From NCBI RefSeq assembly GCF_008635795.1, contig NZ_VWRQ01000022.1, forward strand, positions 1 through 64,000: DNA of 64,000 nt. Reading direction: 5' to 3'. This DNA is from Paenibacillus tepidiphilus. Lineage in GTDB: Bacteria; Bacillota; Bacilli; Paenibacillales; Paenibacillaceae. The notes beneath the pieces are model-generated. The model made no database searches and was not told the DNA's origin. It saw nothing but the letters and a program-made list of their open reading frames with translations. Below, piece by piece: positions 54,032-63,852 of the stretch. Both the position numbers and the translations under genes were made by a program. Position 1 is the first letter of the stretch, and every line of letters starts with the position of its first letter.

Positions 54032-55342
54032 TCAGTATCCGGCTGCAGGGGAAGCTACCTGTCCCGCACGCGCTTCCTTCCACTTGGCATTGAGCTCGTC
54101 GAAGGATTGCTGCAAATCCGGCGCTGCGATCAGCTCCTGCATATAATCGCCCGACCAGAACGACAGCTTGGCCCGGTTGGCCATGTCGATAAACGCATCA
54201 CTCTGGACAGTAGCCTCAACCAGCGTAGGCTGATAAGACAGGAACTCCTGATATTGCGGCATCCCAAGCTCCTGCGAGCCGTCTGCCGGCAGGAATCCCC
54301 ACTCCTGCGTGTAATCCGTCTCTTTCACAAAGAACTCGACCCACGCCTTTGCCAGCTCCTTGTTCTTGCTGAACTTGCTGACGCCCATGAACCAGTCGGG
54401 ATTAAGCGGTGCATAATGGGAGGCGCCGTTGTCATACGGAAAGGGGAAGAATCCGATATCCTCGGATTCGGCCCCCGCATCCAGCACCTGCCGGATCGTC
54501 CAGTTGCCCAGCAGATACATGCCGGCTTCTCCCGTAGCCAGCTTGGTCTTGGAAATCTCCCAGTTGTTCGAGAACAGCTGCTCCTCCACATATCCCTGAT
54601 TGATCATCGTCCGGGCGATCTCCAGGGATTGTCCCCATTCATTGCCGAGCTGCCAGGGAGCGTCCTGGTTCACCATATTATTCAGGTAATCCGGATCGCC
54701 CGTCATATAGTTGAGCAGATTATGGCCGAATTCGCGCAGCGGCCAGACGGCCCCGTAATTCATGTACAGCGGAGTGATTCCCGCCGCCTTCAGCTTCGCG
54801 CAGACTGCATAGAAGGCATCCAGCGTCTGCGGAATTTCCGTGATGCCCGCCTGTTCAAAAGCACGCTTGTTATAGATAATCCCGCTGGTCGTTGAGCCTG
54901 TGGATAAGCCGTACCGCTTGCCTTCATAGGTGGAGAAAGTGACGAAGCGTTCATCCCGTGCCATCGCTTCATCCAGCGGCTCAAAGAACAGGCCCAGCTC
55001 CTTGGCCGGCAAATTGACCGGCAGCAGCAGCACATCGCCGGCATCCCTGGTCGATAAGCGTACCAGGATATCCGTGGCGTAATTGGGCAGGCCCTCGAAT
55101 TCGACATGTGCCCCGGGATATTTCTGATTGAACTGCTCCGCGTAAGTCTCCAGCGTTCCATTCTCCACCAGGTCCACCCGGTTCGTCAGCATGACGATGG
55201 TCCCGGACAACTGCGCTTGCTGCCCCGGTTCGGCAGCCGGCTCCTTCTGCACGCCTGCGCCAGCCCTCTCACAGCCGGCCGTCAGCAGGAGAAGCAGCGC
55301 TACCGCCAGAAGCGGGGATGACCTTGGCTTCTCGCTCTTCAT
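54032..55342 (-). CDS. Sugar-binding lipoprotein without permease genes, paralogue of the mannan SBP
   Basis: A 436-aa extracytoplasmic binding protein. The lipoprotein signal ends at the lipobox LTAGC (about residue 23). The mature part shares long stretches with the SBP at 34904-36277: GDVLLLP, FFEPLD, GIIYNKRAFEQAGITEIP, the PLYMNY segment, GVSKFSKNKELAKAWVEFF, NAKWKEARAG. The ATG at 55342 has AAGGGAG upstream and lies 13 nt after the kinase stop. There are no permeases beside it, so it may either supply the mannan permease or present ligand to the kinase as a sensor. Confidence 0.9.
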   Translation of the reverse strand: MKSEKPRSSPLLAVALLLLLTAGCERAGAGVQKEPAAEPGQQAQLSGTIVMLTNRVDLVENGTLETYAEQFNQKYPGAHVEFEGLPNYATDILVRLSTRDAGDVLLLPVNLPAKELGLFFEPLDEAMARDERFVTFSTYEGKRYGLSTGSTTSGIIYNKRAFEQAGITEIPQTLDAFYAVCAKLKAAGITPLYMNYGAVWPLREFGHNLLNYMTGDPDYLNNMVNQDAPWQLGNEWGQSLEIARTMINQGYVEEQLFSNNWEISKTKLATGEAGMYLLGNWTIRQVLDAGAESEDIGFFPFPYDNGASHYAPLNPDWFMGVSKFSKNKELAKAWVEFFVKETDYTQEWGFLPADGSQELGMPQYQEFLSYQPTLVEATVQSDAFIDMANRAKLSFWSGDYMQELIAAPDLQQSFDELNAKWKEARAGQVASPAAGY

Positions 55343-55355
55343 GCGGATGCTCCCT

Positions 55356-57239
55356 TCATATGATCTTTCTGTCCGTATTCTGGCGCTCCGGCAGCGGCAA
55401 GGACAGTACAACATCCGTACCGGCGCCCGGACAGCTATCCACCTCGATGCCGTAGGCTGTTCCATAATGAAGCTGAAGCCGCTCATGTACATTTTTCATA
55501 CCGATGCCACCGTTAATGCTCTTGCGCGGAGGCTCCTCCCGCTTCAGACGGTCGTTTAGCCGCTCCAGTGTAGCCTGATCCATACCGATGCCATCATCGC
55601 GGATATGGAACAGCAGCTTCTGGGGAGTGACCTCGCAGGTGATGCTGAGATGCATATGCGGCTTGCTGTCATCCAGCCCGTGATAGGCGGCATTCTCAAT
55701 GATCGGCTGGAATACCAGCTTGATCAGAGAATAATTGTCCAGCGCCGCAGGTACGGAGATATCCAGAATAAAGCGGCCCGGATAGCGGCAATTCAGCAGC
55801 TCGACATAATTGCGTACATACAGCAGCTCCTGTCTCAGCGTCGTAATGCCGCTCAGATCACTTGTGCTGTAACGCAGCAGCTTGCCCAGGATGGAGATCA
55901 TATCAGCGGCTTCCACATCATCGTTGATCTCTGCGGTCATCCGGATCGATTCCAGCGTGTTGTAGATGAAATGGGGATTGATCTGGCTCTGCAGCGCCTG
56001 CAGCTCCGCTTCCTTCTTCTGCTGCTCAATCCGGTAAATATCCTGAATGAGGTCCTTGATCCGGACCAGCATCCGGTTGAACTGGTGGCCCAGCAGGCCA
56101 ATTTCGTCACGCCGCTTCACCCGGAAGGTCACATCCAGATCGCCGCCCTGCACCTTCTTCATCAGCTGAATCATCCGCGTCAGCGGCTTGGTCAGCGCAA
56201 AGGACAGAATCAGCGAAATAATCAGTGCCAGAACAATAATCACAAGCGTTGCGGCAAAGGTGGCATTCCGCGTGACGAGGGCATCCCGGGTCAGCTCGGC
56301 GACTGGAATGGAGATAATCACCTTCCAGTTCGTCTTGCCCGAGCTCGAATAAATGTTCAGCCGTTCCTTGCTGGACACCGTATCATAGAAGCTCCCCGCC
56401 GCCCCTTTGCTGTTGCGGTACAGCATCGTGTTCGAGATATCCGTGGCGAGCAGCTTCTCCTCGCTGTCGTAAATGACCTTGCCGTATTCATCCACAATCA
56501 GCGATTTGCCGTGGGTAACGGCATCCAGCTCGGCAACCTGGTTCTCCAGCATGCTGATATTCGTCTCCACCGCGATCAGGCCAATCGGATTCCACAGGCC
56601 GTCGACAATTCTCCGGACCACAGTGAACGCATAGCGCGTACTTTGCAGATTACTGGTGTACGCCTGGGTACCGAACAGCAGCGCTTCCCCGCTGGAGTTC
56701 TTGGCCTGCTCGCTCCAGAACTCATAGCTTTGCTTCAGGTCCAGCCGCACGGCGCCGTCTTTGGCGGAATAATAGCCGTTGCCGTAGGCGTCAAAAATAT
56801 ACACTGAATTGGCCCCGCGCTTAATGTTGTTGATGAAAGAGATGTTTCCTTCAATGCCGCGCTGAATGGAGAGAAGCAAATCGAAATCACCGGGAGCGAG
56901 CAGGGCGCTGCCATCGGCGCCGGCCATGCTCTGCTTCTGTTCATAATAGCGGTTGGAGCGGATCAGATTCTGTTTGATATCGTTTACATAAGCCGGCATG
57001 GATGAAATCCGCTTCATGTCCTCGATGTAGTCGTCAATGCCGTCCATCATCTGGCCGATGAGCTTCTCCGAATAGGCCACCGTATTGGCCTGAATCGACT
57101 TAGAATAGCTCTTGAAGCTGATGACGCTGATAAAAGAGAGCGGAAGCGTAATGATCACGAGGAAGACGAGGAACAGCTTGCGTTCCATGCTCATATCTCC
57201 GATATAGGACCACCAGCGTTGCCTCAATTTCCCCTTCAT
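55356..57239 (-). CDS. YesM-type sensor histidine kinase
   Basis: A 627-aa membrane sensor. There are two membrane helices, about 21-43 and 315-340. Between them lies an extracellular Cache-like domain. A HAMP region follows (LTRMIQLMKKVQGGDLDV). The His_kinase domain has the phospho-His in QINPHFIYNTLESI, and HATPase motifs are IENAAYHGL, DDGIGMD and NGGIGMKNVHERL. The ATG at 57239 has AAGGAG 9 nt upstream. YesM kinases pair with YesN regulators, but none is adjacent. The orphan YesN protein at 36639-37418 is the natural candidate. Confidence 0.93.
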   Translation of the reverse strand: MKGKLRQRWWSYIGDMSMERKLFLVFLVIITLPLSFISVISFKSYSKSIQANTVAYSEKLIGQMMDGIDDYIEDMKRISSMPAYVNDIKQNLIRSNRYYEQKQSMAGADGSALLAPGDFDLLLSIQRGIEGNISFINNIKRGANSVYIFDAYGNGYYSAKDGAVRLDLKQSYEFWSEQAKNSSGEALLFGTQAYTSNLQSTRYAFTVVRRIVDGLWNPIGLIAVETNISMLENQVAELDAVTHGKSLIVDEYGKVIYDSEEKLLATDISNTMLYRNSKGAAGSFYDTVSSKERLNIYSSSGKTNWKVIISIPVAELTRDALVTRNATFAATLVIIVLALIISLILSFALTKPLTRMIQLMKKVQGGDLDVTFRVKRRDEIGLLGHQFNRMLVRIKDLIQDIYRIEQQKKEAELQALQSQINPHFIYNTLESIRMTAEINDDVEAADMISILGKLLRYSTSDLSGITTLRQELLYVRNYVELLNCRYPGRFILDISVPAALDNYSLIKLVFQPIIENAAYHGLDDSKPHMHLSITCEVTPQKLLFHIRDDGIGMDQATLERLNDRLKREEPPRKSINGGIGMKNVHERLQLHYGTAYGIEVDSCPGAGTDVVLSLPLPERQNTDRKII

Positions 57240-57417
57240 TCGGTCCTGCTCCTTCAACACAGTTTAGCTAACATTTCAGATGATTATAACAAAATACCCT
57301 AACAAAAATATTATACGTGTTAGTCTACAGTTTCACAAGATAATTCCAGCGTATTCGGCTCATACAAGCAGAATGGTTACGCCGTACTAACAAGACGGCA
57401 TGGCAGAGAAGTATTGT

Positions 57418-57460
57418 TTAAAAAAATGACCGCCTCTTCCACGGTGGAAAGAAGCGGTCT
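57418..57460 (-). terminator. Terminator of the chemoreceptor gene
   Basis: On the minus strand GACCGCTTCTTTCCAC pairs with GGAAGAGGCGGTC with small imperfections, followed by ATTTTTTT, 20 nt after the stop codon. Confidence 0.88.
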
Positions 57461-57480
57461 GCATTTCAGATGGATTTACG

Positions 57481-59691
57481 CTACTTAATCGTAAATAAGG
57501 ACAGCTTGTTCTTGAGCGAGGTCGATGCGCCCTCCAGCTTGCCGGAAAGTGCCACCAGCTGGTCGCTGACATTCTGCTGCTCGCTGCTGAGCGAAGCGAC
57601 TTCCTCGGAGGTCGCCGACGACTGCTGGGCCACTGCGCTGACATTGCTCATCGCTTCGGACAGCACACTCTGGGAATGACCCAGGCTGCCAATGGCCTCC
57701 GTCACCGTCTCCAGGCTGGTGATGAAATCCGTCATCTGCCCCTGCACGGAGAGGAAAATATCGCTGGTGCTCTTCACGGCGCCCATCTGCTCCTTGAAGA
57801 GCGGAGCCACCTGGGAGAGCACATCTACAGTCTCATTCATTTCGGAGACGATCTTGTCGATAATGCCGGCTACCAGGGCAATGGACTGCTTGGACTGGTC
57901 AGCCAGTTGCCGCACTTCGCCGGCGACGACCATGAAGCCGCGTCCCGCTTCGCCCGCTCTGGCCGCTTCAATCGTAGCGTTGAGCGATAGAATATTCGTC
58001 TGCTGTGTGATGTTCTTCATGACATCCAGCACTTTGATGACCGAATATACGGTTTCCTTCAGGTTGTTGACCCGGTCTACCAGCGCCGAAGTCATCTCGC
58101 CGGTCCGGCCCGTCTGCTCCAGCAGCTCTTCCAGGCGCTTCGCGCCTTGGCCGGAGGCTTCACCCACACTGCGCGCTGCGTGATCCATCTCGCTGTTGGC
58201 GGCGATAACGCTCTGCATCTGCGTGCCGAACAGCTCGGTCAGCTCATTGCCGCGTTCCGCTTCCTGCGCCAGGCTTCCGGCGCCGCCGGCGATCTCTTCC
58301 GTCGCGGCTGCGATTTCCTTCGCGGAAATTGCCGTCTTGCGGGAGGCGTCGCCGAGTTCTCCGGCCGTCTCCAGCACTTCGCGCGCCGTATCCGTCGTCT
58401 GTGCAACCAGATCGGTGATCTTCCCCATCATCGTGTTGAACGAAGCGGACAATTGCCCGATTTCGTCGCGCGACACATACTCCGTACGCACGCTCAGGTC
58501 GCCTTTGGCTCCCTGGTTCATCAGATCCTTCAGGCGGGCCAGCGGGCGGGCAATCATCTGGACCATCCATAGGCCCAGCAGCAATGCGAGCACCGCAGCT
58601 ATAGCTGCAGCCCAATAGGTCGTAATCAGAATCGGTTCCGCCGGTTCTACCAGCACACCGGTCGGCACCACGCCGCTCAGCTTCCAGTCCGCCTTCTCCA
58701 TCGGATGGAATACGGCCAGCATACCGTCCGCTTCCTTGTTGTCATTGCTCTGCTTCGATTCCTGGATGAAGGTCAGCTCTGATACGAGGCCATCCTCCTC
58801 CGGTACGGATGAAGCCACCACAATACCCTGCGGATCGACCAGTTGAACGCGGGAGCCGTCGCCAAGCGATACATTCTTGAACGATTCCTCCAGCAATGTG
58901 TTCTTCAGCTCGAGCATAATGGCGTACCCCTGGCCGCTGCCCATCCCCTTGAGCACTCTGACCATGGCCACATTCCTGCCGCCGTCGCCTTCCACGGCTG
59001 TCGAGAACCAATAGTTCTGGGCGCTTGTGGCTTCGGCGGTATAGTACGGCTCATAAGACTGGGCGTTGGCAACCACCGTCTTGAACCAATCCTTGCTTCT
59101 TATATCATCCATACTAAGCGTTGAACTGCCGCTAGTAATCACATTCTGTCCTTCCAGAAGCGGAATGAGCGAAATCGCTACAATGTTCGAATCGGTCGTC
59201 GTTTGGCTGACCAGCTTCTTGCTGATTTCGCTTGTCGCCGTGAACTGCTCATAGCTGGAGACCGCGCCTTCCAGGTTCGTCAGATTCGTCTGCATCTGGG
59301 CGTCGAAGTACACCTGCAGCGCCAGATTCTCGTATTGCTTCAGTGTAATGTCCAGCTTGTCCGCAGTCTGGATGATCGTCTGCCGGTTCGCTTCCGACAC
59401 ATTATCTTTAATTGTGTCCTTTGCCTTGTTGTACGATAACAGTCCCAGCAGCAATACAACAACCACAATCGATGACAAGAAAATCAGAAACAACTTGACG
59501 CCAACCGATTTTACCGGATTGACCCGTTTCACCTGACGTACCGAGCCTTGCAGCAAACCTGTGAAATTCACCTTTGTGCCACTGGCTGTTTTGGAGACCT
59601 TACCCTGTCCTGCTGTCTTTGTTTCTTCTGTACGGCTAGTCTTGTTTTTCTGTACATCCGCCGGTTTCTCGCTCTTCTTCCTCACTTGCAT
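57481..59691 (-). CDS. Methyl-accepting chemotaxis protein
   Basis: A 736-aa transmembrane chemoreceptor that signals to CheA through CheW. Unusually it begins with a long basic cytoplasmic tail (about 1-75) rich in Lys/Thr/Ser before the first membrane helix (about 77-98, [19 protein letters not shown]). A double-Cache sensor domain follows (about 100-365), then the second helix, HAMP (about 390-440), and the signalling domain with the hairpin tip [27 protein letters not shown] 59691 with GGGAG is preferred over an earlier in-frame codon. The ligand is unknown. Confidence 0.92.
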   Translation of the reverse strand: MQVRKKSEKPADVQKNKTSRTEETKTAGQGKVSKTASGTKVNFTGLLQGSVRQVKRVNPVKSVGVKLFLIFLSSIVVVVLLLGLLSYNKAKDTIKDNVSEANRQTIIQTADKLDITLKQYENLALQVYFDAQMQTNLTNLEGAVSSYEQFTATSEISKKLVSQTTTDSNIVAISLIPLLEGQNVITSGSSTLSMDDIRSKDWFKTVVANAQSYEPYYTAEATSAQNYWFSTAVEGDGGRNVAMVRVLKGMGSGQGYAIMLELKNTLLEESFKNVSLGDGSRVQLVDPQGIVVASSVPEEDGLVSELTFIQESKQSNDNKEADGMLAVFHPMEKADWKLSGVVPTGVLVEPAEPILITTYWAAAIAAVLALLLGLWMVQMIARPLARLKDLMNQGAKGDLSVRTEYVSRDEIGQLSASFNTMMGKITDLVAQTTDTAREVLETAGELGDASRKTAISAKEIAAATEEIAGGAGSLAQEAERGNELTELFGTQMQSVIAANSEMDHAARSVGEASGQGAKRLEELLEQTGRTGEMTSALVDRVNNLKETVYSVIKVLDVMKNITQQTNILSLNATIEAARAGEAGRGFMVVAGEVRQLADQSKQSIALVAGIIDKIVSEMNETVDVLSQVAPLFKEQMGAVKSTSDIFLSVQGQMTDFITSLETVTEAIGSLGHSQSVLSEAMSNVSAVAQQSSATSEEVASLSSEQQNVSDQLVALSGKLEGASTSLKNKLSLFTIK

Positions 59692-59920
59692 CCTTCTCCC
59701 TTTCTGATTTACCCTTCTGTTCTCCTGCCCGGGAGCCCCCATTGCAATTACCTACCAGTAGGATTAGAAGTCGTATGTAAGCGTTCACTATCATTATATC
59801 GGCAAAATGGGTCTTATTTCTTAGTCTTTTGCCGCAATTGTCCCAAGTTTTTTTATGATTTTCCGGAATCATTCTATTTTCCCGTAATGCGCATACTGTG
59901 ATAACGATTGCACAATCCAC

Positions 59921-59953
59921 CAAAAAGAGCCGTCCCCCTTCGGGAACGGCTTT
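59921..59953 (-). terminator. Terminator of the mltG-trhP1-trhP2 unit
   Basis: On the minus strand AGCCGTTCCC, GAAG, GGGGACGGCT is followed by CTTTTT, right after the trhP2 stop codon. Confidence 0.88.
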
Positions 59954-59966
59954 ACATGAATTTTGG

Positions 59967-61286
59967 CTACTTTCTTTTACGCATCATATCGAAGTAGGCG
60001 ACCGGCCGGTCCACCTTCATTCGTACCCGCTGCAGCGGATGGCGGGCGGCATCCAGTGAATTCCCCTCTTCATCCCACAGTTCGCCGACGGTCTGCTTGA
60101 ACACCGTGTTGTCCGGGCCGAAGAATTCCACTTCCTGCCCCGGCTTGAAATGATTGCGCTGCTGGATCACGGCCATGCCGCTGTCCGCATCATATTCCAG
60201 CACCAGTCCGGCAAAATCATACGGTGCCGCCTTCTCTTCCGGCTCATAAATATGGTCTTCATGGTCCGGCGTGTCGTAGAAGAATCCGGTGTTGAGCGGT
60301 CGGTTCGCTGCCTTCTGCAGCTCCTCCAGCCATTCCGGCTTCAGTTCGTAGCCTTCGGGATCGGCCATGTAGGCATCAATCGCCTTGCGGTAGGCATTGA
60401 CGACGGTGGCTACATAGTGAATCGACTTCATCCGGCCTTCGATCTTGAAGCTGTCAATGCCGGCTTCGATCAGATCCGGGATGCTCTCCAGCATGCAGAG
60501 ATCCTTGGAGCCCATCGTAAACTGGTTATCCTCCGGCTGATGCAGCGGAAGCTGGGTAACACCCGGCTGCAGCGGTTGCGGAGTCTGCCCTGCCTCGCCT
60601 TGATCCTCCTCGGATACCCAGCGGGCATCCTCGAACAGATCGTACTTCCAGCGGCAGGACTGGCAGCAGCCGCCCCGGTTGGAGTCGCGGTCCGTAAAGT
60701 GGTTGGACAGCACGCAGCGGCCGGAGTACGAAGAACACATCGCCCCGTGGATGAAGGTTTCGATTTCAATATCGACATTCGCCTTGATCTCGGCGATCTC
60801 CTCGAGACTGGTCTCGCGGCCGAGCACGACGCGCGGCAGCCCCTCTTCCTTCCAGAAGGAGACCGCCTGCCAGTTGATCGTCGACTGCTGGGTGCTCAGA
60901 TGCACCTCCAGCCCCGGCACTGCACGGCGGGCCGTATCGACAATTACCGGATCGGCGACAATAACCGCCGCAATGCCGGCCTCATACAGATTGCGCAGAT
61001 ACTCCTCAATGCCGGCGATGTCTTCATTATGGGCATAAATATTGGTCGCAACAAAGACCTTGGCGCCGTATTTCTTGGCGAACTCCACACCTTCGCGCAT
61101 TTCCTCGAAGCTGAAGTTGTCCGCCCCTGAACGCAGACCGTATTTCTGTCCGCCGATATATACCGCATCCGCCCCGTAATGCACGGCGAATTTCAATTTC
61201 TCCAAATTGCCTGCCGGAGCCAGGAGCTCCGGTTTATCCAGACGGTAACGCTTGCCCTTATATTTCGGCATGGTTCTCGTTTCCAT
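59967..61286 (-). CDS. trhP2: Peptidase U32 family protein TrhP2 (tRNA 5-hydroxyuridine synthesis)
   Basis: A U32-family protein of 439 aa that corresponds to B. subtilis YrrO/TrhP2, which with TrhP1 makes 5-hydroxyuridine at tRNA position 34. Visible features are KPELLAPAGNLEKLKFAVHYGADAVYIGG at about 16-44, the conserved ETFIHGAMCSSYSGRC, and a cysteine-rich GGCCQSCRWKY that may bind an Fe-S cluster. It follows trhP1 after a 23-nt gap, with the GGAGGGGAG ribosome site of the ATG at 61286 lying inside that gap. Confidence 0.9.
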   Translation of the reverse strand: METRTMPKYKGKRYRLDKPELLAPAGNLEKLKFAVHYGADAVYIGGQKYGLRSGADNFSFEEMREGVEFAKKYGAKVFVATNIYAHNEDIAGIEEYLRNLYEAGIAAVIVADPVIVDTARRAVPGLEVHLSTQQSTINWQAVSFWKEEGLPRVVLGRETSLEEIAEIKANVDIEIETFIHGAMCSSYSGRCVLSNHFTDRDSNRGGCCQSCRWKYDLFEDARWVSEEDQGEAGQTPQPLQPGVTQLPLHQPEDNQFTMGSKDLCMLESIPDLIEAGIDSFKIEGRMKSIHYVATVVNAYRKAIDAYMADPEGYELKPEWLEELQKAANRPLNTGFFYDTPDHEDHIYEPEEKAAPYDFAGLVLEYDADSGMAVIQQRNHFKPGQEVEFFGPDNTVFKQTVGELWDEEGNSLDAARHPLQRVRMKVDRPVAYFDMMRKRK

Positions 61287-61309
61287 TCCTGTTCTCCCCT
61301 CCATGGTGT

Positions 61310-62239
61310 TTAATAGACCTGTTCCTTATAAAAGAAGCCGAACGACAGCTCCCGTTCCGGGTCCTGCAGCGCTCTGACCTCGTCCAGCCACTCCTCTTCA
61401 TAGGCATAGCCTTCGGGATCGGCGGCATAGGCGTCAATTGCCTTGCGGTACGCTTTGACCACAGCCGTGTTGTAGACGGTCGGCTTCAGCAGTCCTTCCA
61501 CCTTGAAGCTGTGCACGCCGGCAGCCATCAGGATATGCAGATCCTCCATAATGCAGATGTCGTCCGAGCTCATAATATGCGTACCGTTAACGTCCTCATA
61601 GATGGGGAACTTCTCTTCCTGGCGTTCCGCTTCGATCAGGAACAAGCCGCGTTCCTTACCGAGGCTGCCTTCCACCTGGCGGCCCTGATGGGCCATATAG
61701 CTTGCTACAAGCTTGCGCTTGGAATGATAAATATTGGTCATGCCATGCACCTGGACCTGGGCTTCCACTTCCAGATGAGGCACCATTTCGGTGATTTCAT
61801 CCATGTTCAGCTCACGCGCCAGTACGACGCGCGATGCGCCCTTGCGGCCCCAATAATTCGCCGTTGCGTAATTAGTCGAGGTCATCTCGGCATTCCAGAA
61901 CAGCTTCAGCCCCGGTGCCTCCCGCTTCACAGCGGACAGTACAGCCGGATCACCGAACTCCGCACCGTCGAGACCAAGCTCGCCAATCGCCTTGACGTAG
62001 GCAGGCAGCTCATCCAGCAGCCGGTTGCTCATCAACCCGTTAAGGCTCACATAAACTTTGCAGCCTCTGCCATGGGCAAGCCGGACCGCCTCTGCGGTGT
62101 CCTCCAGCGTGAAATGCCCCGGCAGGCGCATCCCGAAGCGGTCGTCTCCGATCAAGAGCGCATCTGCGCCGGCATCCAGCAGCGCAGCAGCTTCTTCCAG
62201 CGACGCTGCCGTCGCCAGCAGCTCCGGTTTGTTCATCAT
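61310..62239 (-). CDS. trhP1: Peptidase U32 family protein TrhP1
   Basis: A 309-aa U32-family protein, the shorter partner (YrrN/TrhP1 in B. subtilis) in prephenate-dependent tRNA uridine hydroxylation. It has the same TIM-barrel-like start as TrhP2 (ELLATAASLEEAAALLDAGADALLIG) and the VQVHGMTNIYHSKRKLVASYM segment, but lacks the cysteine cluster found in TrhP2. GGAGG is 7 nt before the ATG. In B. subtilis trmR (yrrM) lies between mltG and trhP1; here it is absent and the gap to mltG is only 94 nt. Confidence 0.88.
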   Translation of the reverse strand: MMNKPELLATAASLEEAAALLDAGADALLIGDDRFGMRLPGHFTLEDTAEAVRLAHGRGCKVYVSLNGLMSNRLLDELPAYVKAIGELGLDGAEFGDPAVLSAVKREAPGLKLFWNAEMTSTNYATANYWGRKGASRVVLARELNMDEITEMVPHLEVEAQVQVHGMTNIYHSKRKLVASYMAHQGRQVEGSLGKERGLFLIEAERQEEKFPIYEDVNGTHIMSSDDICIMEDLHILMAAGVHSFKVEGLLKPTVYNTAVVKAYRKAIDAYAADPEGYAYEEEWLDEVRALQDPERELSFGFFYKEQVY

Positions 62240-62333
62240 GTTGTTTCCTCCTAATCTATCGGCCCGGTTAACGGCTGTATCGCCGTATCAAATATAAAGT
62301 TAAAGCGCATCAGTTCCCATTGTACCTTGTTTT

Positions 62334-63380
62334 CTAAGGATTTTGCTCGCTTTTTTTAATATTGGCTAAATGTTCCTCATACGTTTTTCCGAACAAATGC
62401 CCCTGGGTGCCGTCTTTCTTGGTGACATAGAAATAATAATCGGAAGCCTCCGGCTCAAGCGCCGCCTGAATGGAGGCAAGGCCCGGATTGGCAATCGGTC
62501 CCGGCGGGAGTCCCGGATTCTTGTACGTATTATAAGGGCTCTCTGCTTCCAGATCCTTGTACAGCAGCCGTTCCTTCTGCTTGTCCAGCAAATACTGCAC
62601 TGTTGCGTCAATCTCCAGATTCTGGCCCTTGTCCAGCCGGTTGTAGATTACGCCGGCCACCAGCGGCCGTTCTTCGTCCACGACGACCTCACGTTCGACC
62701 AGCGAAGCCACCGTCAGAAGTTCATGCAGCGTTAGCCCCCGCTTCTCAAGCTTCTCCTGCCAGCCTTCGATGCTGTCCAGCTTCTTCGTGAACTGCTCCA
62801 GCATGGCGGCGATGATCTCCTGCGGTGTGCTGTCTTTAGCCAGCTCATAGGTTTCCGGGAACAAATAACCTTCCAATCGGTGCCGCACGTCCGCATTCTC
62901 AGGTACATCCAGCGTCTGGACTGCCTCCAGGCCGGTGCCTGTATCGATCAGCTTCAGGAACGTGTCCGCCGGCTGGCCCCAGGCCTCCGCCAGCTTGTCC
63001 GCCACCTGCTGCGCAGTGAAGCCCTCCGGAATGGTAAAGACAACCGTCTCCTCCTTGACAACATCGCCTGCGTTCAGCCTGGCAATCAGCGTGTCATAGG
63101 TGTCACCGGGGCTGGCGGTATAGGTACCGGCCATAAAGGCGGAGCCTTCATTCACCCAGCGCAAATATCCCTTAAACAGCAGTGCGTTGCGGATTATACC
63201 ATGCTCCTCCAGCAAATCGGCAATTTCTGCACTGCCCATTCCTTTCTCAACCGTGAATTCCACCGGCGCTCCCGCAGGCTTGACCGGCTGCATTCCGTTC
63301 CATACATACCATGCCCCGCCCCCTGCGGCTAAGGCCAGCACAAGGACAACAATCAGCACGGTACGGACAAAGGGTTTCAA
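62334..63380 (-). CDS. mltG: Endolytic peptidoglycan transglycosylase MltG (YceG-like)
   Basis: Cuts nascent glycan strands at the membrane and so sets strand length. The 348-aa protein has one N-terminal membrane helix (about 5-27), a LysM-like subdomain (about 40-105) and the YceG catalytic domain. The catalytic Glu229 is in VASLVEREVVVDEERPLVAGV, with YNRL and the DATVQYL segment behind it. The start is TTG with GAGGAG 6 nt upstream. The order DUF1292 - mltG - trhP1 - trhP2 matches the yrzB-yrrL-yrrN-yrrO block of B. subtilis. Confidence 0.93.
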   Translation of the reverse strand: MKPFVRTVLIVVLVLALAAGGGAWYVWNGMQPVKPAGAPVEFTVEKGMGSAEIADLLEEHGIIRNALLFKGYLRWVNEGSAFMAGTYTASPGDTYDTLIARLNAGDVVKEETVVFTIPEGFTAQQVADKLAEAWGQPADTFLKLIDTGTGLEAVQTLDVPENADVRHRLEGYLFPETYELAKDSTPQEIIAAMLEQFTKKLDSIEGWQEKLEKRGLTLHELLTVASLVEREVVVDEERPLVAGVIYNRLDKGQNLEIDATVQYLLDKQKERLLYKDLEAESPYNTYKNPGLPPGPIANPGLASIQAALEPEASDYYFYVTKKDGTQGHLFGKTYEEHLANIKKSEQNP

Positions 63381-63546
63381 ATGGGACTCCTCACTTTCCG
63401 ACTATAAAGTATAAAATTGTATTGTTTCAAATTCAACATTTATTTTACAATCTGCTCTTAACCCTTTTCTTTCTCAAGCAAAAAGAGCGGAAACTGTTTC
63501 TCCGCCCTTTCCATGATTGATTCAAGTGTAGGCTTGCCAGCGGCCG

Positions 63547-63852
63547 TTACAGATCACCCTCGGGAAACGTCAGCTCATCGTACAGCTCGGAGACATCTTC
63601 CCATTCCTCGTCGTCCTCGATGCTCTCCAGCTCCGGCAGCCCGTCCGGGGATACAACAATCCGCATGATTTCCTGCTCGGCGTCCTTCCCGGCTCCGGCC
63701 AGCACCGCATAGGCGCGGGTGCCCACCTCAAACTCGGCCACGATATCGTAAACGGAAGACCGGCCTTGCTCATCTTCCAGTTCCACAGTCTCACCGTATA
63801 TATCCTTCAAGCGGGAGGTCCATACCACCTTATCGGCGGACCAATCAGTCAT
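63547..63852 (-). CDS. DUF1292 family protein (second of two in tandem)
   Basis: A 101-aa acidic cytoplasmic protein of the DUF1292 (YrzB-like) type. It shows IYGETVELEDEQGRSSVYDIVAEFEVG, where metabolism-linked DUF1292 proteins carry similar strands, and the end DDEEWEDVSELYDEL typical of the family. Its ATG overlaps the end of the upstream yrzB-like gene by 8 nt. Function is unknown in the family. Confidence 0.8.
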   Translation of the reverse strand: MTDWSADKVVWTSRLKDIYGETVELEDEQGRSSVYDIVAEFEVGTRAYAVLAGAGKDAEQEIMRIVVSPDGLPELESIEDDEEWEDVSELYDELTFPEGDL

